Source: Streptomyces kaniharaensis (GTDB lineage: Bacteria; Actinomycetota; Actinomycetes; Streptomycetales; Streptomycetaceae). From it: a stretch of 64,000 nt of DNA. Of this stretch, positions 60,422 through 64,000 are shown one piece after another. Location: assembly GCF_009569385.1 (NCBI RefSeq), contig NZ_WBOF01000004.1, positions 1 through 64,000 on the forward strand. Direction: 5' to 3'. A program made the position numbers and the translations under genes. Each line of letters begins with the position of its first letter. Positions within the stretch are counted from its first letter, which is position 1. Under the pieces are notes generated by a model. That model ran no database searches and had not been told where the DNA came from. It worked only from the letters and a program-made list of their open reading frames with translations.

Positions 60422-61111
60422 ATGCCCACCACCATTTCCGAAGCCTCCTCTCAGCACCCTGCCTCACCGCCGTGCCCGGCCTCAGGCGGGCGCGCGGTTC
60501 AGGCCGCAGGGCCGCCGGTGCCCATCCGGTGCCGCTCCCGGCAGCGCGTGGGCGACCTCGTCGTCCCCTGGATCTCCTACGAGCACGGCGGGTACTCCGC
60601 CTTCGGCACCATCGACGCCGTCAGGGCCCAGCAGGCACTGGCCGAGCGGCTGTGCCAGGTCTGCGGAGAACAGCTGGAGGAGCGCTTCTGCCTGGCGGTC
60701 CGGCCGATGGACGTCCGGGTCGGCTTCGCGTCCGAACCCGCACTCCACCCGGAGTGCCTGGCCTACAGCAAGCAGCGGTGCCCCATGCTCAACGGGACCG
60801 CCGCGACGTATCGCAAGAGTTCCGCACTGGCCAGGCACCCGGCGGGCCGTCCGTGCGAGGACCCCGGCTGCACTTGCCGGGAGGTCGCACCGGACCAGGG
60901 CCACTCCGCGCGCTCGGGCCGTCCCGCCGACGACTTCGACGCCTGGATGATCGACGCCGCCCACTACCGGATCAAGACGGCGCCGGACCGGCCGAACGTG
61001 CTGCTCGGGGTGGACCTGGCGGTCCCGGTCCTTCGCATCCGGCCCATCCGGAGAAACCCCCGGCCCGAACTGGACCGGCTCCGGGCCCTGATCAGCGCCC
61101 TGGGCCTGTAG
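60422..61111 (+). CDS. zinc-site protein, paralogue C, 229 aa
   Basis: The conserved core (VRAQQALAERLCQVCGEQLEERFCLAVRPMD ... EPALHPECLAYSKQRCPMLNG at about 65-130) has a CxxC, then HPECLAYxxxRCP, the same skeleton as paralogues A and B. A second Cys/His stretch follows (RPCEDPGCTCREVAPDQGH). The ATG at 60422 follows AAGGAATCCTC. First gene of the P1 copy 8 unit. Confidence 0.65.
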   Translation: MPTTISEASSQHPASPPCPASGGRAVQAAGPPVPIRCRSRQRVGDLVVPWISYEHGGYSAFGTIDAVRAQQALAERLCQVCGEQLEERFCLAVRPMDVRVGFASEPALHPECLAYSKQRCPMLNGTAATYRKSSALARHPAGRPCEDPGCTCREVAPDQGHSARSGRPADDFDAWMIDAAHYRIKTAPDRPNVLLGVDLAVPVLRIRPIRRNPRPELDRLRALISALGL

Positions 61112-61158
61112 CACCCCACTCAGCCCACGCCCGCACCGAGAACCCGGAGACACTTCCC

Positions 61159-61638
61159 GTGACCACGACCACCCCCGAACCCCCGACGCAGAGGGCCGTC
61201 AAGCACCTCAAGACCGCGTGCGCCGACCCGAACGGCCGGCTGCCCGACAAGATCAGCAAGAAGATCCTCCACGCACTACTGACCGACGAATACGCCTACC
61301 GCCCGGACGGCGACGGCTACCGCCTCTCGGTCGAGGACGCGCTCGCCGAGACCGCGGGACCGGTCTTCATCACGATGGAGGGCCGCAGAGCCGTCCTGAG
61401 CACACCGCAGCTGTACGCCCTGACCCGGCACGTCGAACCGAGCGGCCGTCTGGCGCCGAACGTGACCTGGCAGACGGCAAGCTCCCTCGTCGACCTCGGA
61501 CTCGCCGAGTACCGCGACGCGAACGGGAACCCCAAGCCGACCGACGGCGACACCGGCGTCTCCGGTGCAGTCCACTACCCGTTCCGCACTGCCCTCGGAC
61601 AGCAGGTCGCCGAGCTTCCGACGGAGCCCGCCCGCTGA
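61159..61638 (+). CDS. hypothetical protein, 159 aa
   Basis: Unrecognised, with the look of a small winged-helix protein (LPDKISKKILHALLTDEYAYRPDGDGYRLSVEDALAETAGPVFITMEGRRAVLSTPQLYALTRHVE). GTG start after GGAGA with good spacing. It lies in the P1 copy 8 unit, 47 bp after paralogue C. Confidence 0.6.
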   Translation: MTTTTPEPPTQRAVKHLKTACADPNGRLPDKISKKILHALLTDEYAYRPDGDGYRLSVEDALAETAGPVFITMEGRRAVLSTPQLYALTRHVEPSGRLAPNVTWQTASSLVDLGLAEYRDANGNPKPTDGDTGVSGAVHYPFRTALGQQVAELPTEPAR

Positions 61639-61717
61639 CCCGTCCTCACACCGCGCCCGGCCACCGCCAGGCCGGGCGCCGACCCCGCTCACCAGCCACC
61701 TCCAGGAGGTACTGATC

Positions 61718-62005
61718 ATGTTCGGCCCTTGCCCGAAGTGCGGTGAAACCACTCCTTCCATCGCCACCACGGCATGGATCAACCTTGTCGACGCCGACAA
61801 CCCCAGCGCAACGCGCATGGAGATCACCGACATCCAGACCGACGAGGTCCAGCTTCACTGCGCGAACTGCGGCCGCGCGCTCCCGCTGCGCGAGCAGCCC
61901 GCCGCGGACCTGGTCACCTCGCTGTTCGTCAGCCTGTTCGAGGCCCACGGCCTCGACCCCGCCCGGATCGGCACGCTGATCCTCTCCGAGGAGGTGATCC
62001 CGTGA
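61718..62005 (+). CDS. small zinc-ribbon protein, 95 aa
   Basis: Two Cys pairs: PCPKCGE at residues 4-7 and HCANCGRALPL near 48-51, a classic zinc-ribbon arrangement with a beta segment between (TAWINLVDADNPSATRMEITDIQTDEVQL). A helical C terminus follows. AGGAGG precedes the ATG, and the stop overlaps the next GTG (GTGA). Likely nucleic-acid or protein binding. Confidence 0.65.
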   Translation: MFGPCPKCGETTPSIATTAWINLVDADNPSATRMEITDIQTDEVQLHCANCGRALPLREQPAADLVTSLFVSLFEAHGLDPARIGTLILSEEVIP

Positions 62006-63006
62006 GCATCGAGCACAGCGCCGAAGCCGCCGAGCAGATGCGCGCCGACCTCGCCGACTTCTTCGGCAAGCCTGTCCGCGGCCTGCCCGTGGCCCTGGAC
62101 TTCATCCAGGCCATGCACCTGAGCCGGACCAGCGAGGACTTCGGGGACGACCGGCGTGCCGTCGAACTCCACCGGGACCGGGTCCTCCAGATGGCCAAGA
62201 ACCTCGAACAGGCGCAGGTGTGGGTCGCCTCGCCGTCCCTCACCTCGGCCATGACCGACCACGAGCTGGTCACCAGCTCCGACGGCTACCTCCTGGAGAA
62301 CACCGACGAGGCCCCCGCGCCGGTCGGCGTCGTGTACTTCCCCATCCCGATCACTGCCGCCTCCGAACTCCCCATTCACGGCCTGGCCTGGGAATCCGAA
62401 GGAAGCGGAGACCAGCTCCAGCTGTCCGTGACCGCGCTCACCAGCACACCCGACCTGTACGAGGCCCTCCCCCCGCCCCTGCTCCCCTTCCACTGGGCTC
62501 GCAGCCCCTACACCCCCAACGCCATGGTCCTGGCCGTCCCCGAGGTCAGTACGAAGATCCAGAGCTACGGACACCATCCCCACTGGGGCGCGGCACCGAC
62601 GTCCATCCTGGTCGGCCTCCTCCTCGCGTTCTGGACGCTGCGCCCCGCGTTCGAGCACGACGAGCAGACCGTGGCGCAGAAGACCGGCAAGGGCCGCAAG
62701 CTCCGCGTGAAGTTCCGGCCGGTCCGAGTGATCCGCGAGGCGGCGACCCGCTTCACCGGCGAGCACGTACCGGCCGAGCACGACCGTAGGTGGGCCGACG
62801 AGACACTGCGCTGGAGCGTCGACGCCCGGTGGAGCTGGCGCTGCCCGAACCCCCGCGACCACAAGGCCATCGTCGAAGCCGGAGGGACCTGTCCCAAGAT
62901 CAAGGTCCGGGTCAAGGCACACGTCAACGGCCCCAAGGGCCGAGGTCTCGACACCCGTCGTACCGCCCGGATCAGCACGATCAGCACCAGAGCAGCCGCA
63001 GTGTGA
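62002..63006 (+). CDS. hypothetical protein, 334 aa
   Basis: Not recognised. A helical first third (AAEQMRADLADFFGKPVRGLPVALDFIQAMHL) precedes a beta-rich middle (GVVYFPIPITAASELPIHGLAWESEGSGDQLQLSVTALTSTPDL) and a basic C-terminal part (GKGRKLRVKFRPVRVIREAATRFTGEHVPAEHDRRWADETLRWSVDARWSWRCPNPRDHKAI) with Trp/His/Cys. The basic tail would suit nucleic acid. It is coupled to the zinc-ribbon gene. Confidence 0.6.
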   Translation: MSIEHSAEAAEQMRADLADFFGKPVRGLPVALDFIQAMHLSRTSEDFGDDRRAVELHRDRVLQMAKNLEQAQVWVASPSLTSAMTDHELVTSSDGYLLENTDEAPAPVGVVYFPIPITAASELPIHGLAWESEGSGDQLQLSVTALTSTPDLYEALPPPLLPFHWARSPYTPNAMVLAVPEVSTKIQSYGHHPHWGAAPTSILVGLLLAFWTLRPAFEHDEQTVAQKTGKGRKLRVKFRPVRVIREAATRFTGEHVPAEHDRRWADETLRWSVDARWSWRCPNPRDHKAIVEAGGTCPKIKVRVKAHVNGPKGRGLDTRRTARISTISTRAAAV

Positions 63007-63063
63007 GAAGCCCTCGCCCCTGGACCTCCGCGCGAGCAGCTCTCTCAACGTCGACTTGAACAG

Positions 63064-63109
63064 TTCGGAGGCGGTCTCCGCGGCACCTGGCGCGGAGACC
63101 GCCTCCGAA
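63064..63109 (+). terminator. 19-bp-stem terminator before the methyltransferase gene
   Basis: TTCGGAGGCGGTCTCCGCG and its exact complement form a 19-bp stem with an 8-base loop (63083-63090), 58 bp after the preceding stop. Confidence 0.8.
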
Positions 63110-63122
63110 TGAAAGGAACTCC

Positions 63123-64000
63123 GTGTCTTCTTCCGCAGCACTCTCCCCTCGGGCCTGCGAGCGCCTGATCGCCGATCTCACCGGCGAGATCGGCGCCAAG
63201 GCCGCAGTCTCCTGGGCCCACGCGGCCGCCCTGGTCAAGCACGCCGCCGCCCACGGCCTCGTCGCCGCGCTGCGCCAGGGCAGCGCCGGCCCCGATCACA
63301 CCAGGCGCGTCCTGGGCGCGCTGGCCAGCTCGCACCCGGCGCTCGAACCGCTCGCCGACCCGCAGGTCGTCCCCCTCTGGGAGAGCCCGATCAGCCCGGC
63401 CGGCTGGGAACTGGTCGCCCGGCTGTGGAACGCCGCACCGATCGGCGACGACGGTCACCGCATCGACGGATACCGCTTGGGAGACGCCTACCAGGCGTTG
63501 TCGGCCGACGCCCGGAAGTCGAGGGCGCTATGCCAGACCCCTCCCTGGGTCGCGGAGTTGCTGCTCGATCTCTCCCTCGAGCCGGCGCTCGACGACGTCG
63601 GCGCCGACCACGTCCGGATGATCGACCCCGCCTGCGGGACCGGGCACATCCTGCTATCCGCCCTCCACCGTGTCCGGGCTTACCGGCCGCGAGGGCGGGC
63701 CCCGTACGCCGGGGCTACGGTCGAGCGTTCCCTGGAGCGTGCCCTCCAGGCCGTGCACGGCGTCGACCTCGACCCCTACGCCGCCGCTCTGACGCGGTAC
63801 CGGCTCCTCGCGACGACCGCCGGCATCCTGGGCGGCCCCATCGCGGCCGTGCCCGCCGGCTGGCCCGTGCAGGTCGCCGCGGCCGACGCGCTGCTCGACA
63901 CCGACGAGCCGCTGCTCCAGCCGGGCCGCTACCACGCGGTCGTGGGCAACCCGCCCTACATCACGGTCCGCGACCCCCAGGTGCGCGAGCAGATCCGGCG
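63123..64000 (+). CDS. PglX-like N6-adenine DNA methyltransferase, N-terminal part (cut by the window end)
   Basis: GTG at 63123 follows AAAGGAAC; 292 codons are visible before the window ends. SAM-binding motif I is MIDPACGTGHILLSALHRV at about 168, then AVHGVDLDPYAAALTRYRLL (motif II region), and the catalytic NPPY is VVGNPPYITVRDP near residue 280. This spacing, with CQTPPWVAELLLDLSL before motif I, is that of PglX-type and Eco57I-like enzymes, which in BREX mark host DNA. Only this gene is in view, so completeness of a BREX or Pgl system cannot be judged. It could also be a solitary plasmid methylase. Confidence 0.75.
   Translation, partial: MSSSAALSPRACERLIADLTGEIGAKAAVSWAHAAALVKHAAAHGLVAALRQGSAGPDHTRRVLGALASSHPALEPLADPQVVPLWESPISPAGWELVARLWNAAPIGDDGHRIDGYRLGDAYQALSADARKSRALCQTPPWVAELLLDLSLEPALDDVGADHVRMIDPACGTGHILLSALHRVRAYRPRGRAPYAGATVERSLERALQAVHGVDLDPYAAALTRYRLLATTAGILGGPIAAVPAGWPVQVAAADALLDTDEPLLQPGRYHAVVGNPPYITVRDPQVREQIR

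Overview
The window is very GC-rich, uses GTG and TTG starts freely and carries several families seen mainly in Streptomyces and close relatives: WhiB-like regulator, GntR regulator, DUF2637 Spd-type membrane protein, TraB/FtsK translocase, replication-relaxation protein and a Tap/Tpg-like telomere pair. The best reading is a piece of a large linear plasmid (or plasmid-like chromosome arm) of a streptomycete. No rRNA, convincing tRNA, transposase or CRISPR array was found.

Layout. 0-7 kb: minus-strand operon of a very large Tap-like protein (one-base frameshift near 1700) and a translationally coupled Tpg-like terminal protein. 7-12 kb: mostly non-coding DNA with repeated GGAGA...TCTCC/ACTCC palindromes, a 38-bp direct repeat array and a few small genes. 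12-19 kb: minus-strand transfer/spread operon with a VWA protein, TraB-type translocase, small membrane proteins, DUF2637 protein and WhiB-like protein, then a divergent GntR repressor gene with a clear operator. 20-24 kb: candidate replication region, a 604-aa winged-helix/Cys-rich protein flanked by at least 13 copies of CCCCTTGTCC. 24-42 kb: a sigma-like gene, then a Gram-positive-type IV secretion locus (TcpC, TcpE-like, VirB4, VirB6-like, transglycosylase-NlpC/P60, VirD4-like coupling protein, replication-relaxation, ParB-like, DUF4417). 42-50 kb: NUDIX gene, two giant proteins sharing an N-terminal tag (one ending in a HipA/PI-kinase-like domain, the other in a possible ADP-ribosyltransferase fold), and an XRE/ImmA-like pair. 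50-63 kb: short operons of mostly unknown genes, including a phage Gp88 protein, tandem winged-helix repeat proteins, an ADP-ribosylglycohydrolase-phosphatase fusion and three paralogous zinc-site proteins. The window ends inside a PglX-like adenine methyltransferase.

Two recurrent promoter-like elements tie the region together. P1 (TTGCTT, 17-bp spacer containing AAGTCTATGAGT, then TANNNT) occurs eight times, each before a separate transcription unit. P2 (GTCACAC-N16-ACCTCTA) occurs six times, before the putative rep gene, both secretion operons, the NUDIX gene, the tagged-protein operon and the VWA gene. An atypical sigma-like protein is encoded directly upstream of one P2 copy. I infer that P2 co-ordinates replication, transfer and delivery of the tagged proteins, while P1 forms a second, probably repressed, accessory regulon. 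These regulatory links are inference from sequence repetition and position only.
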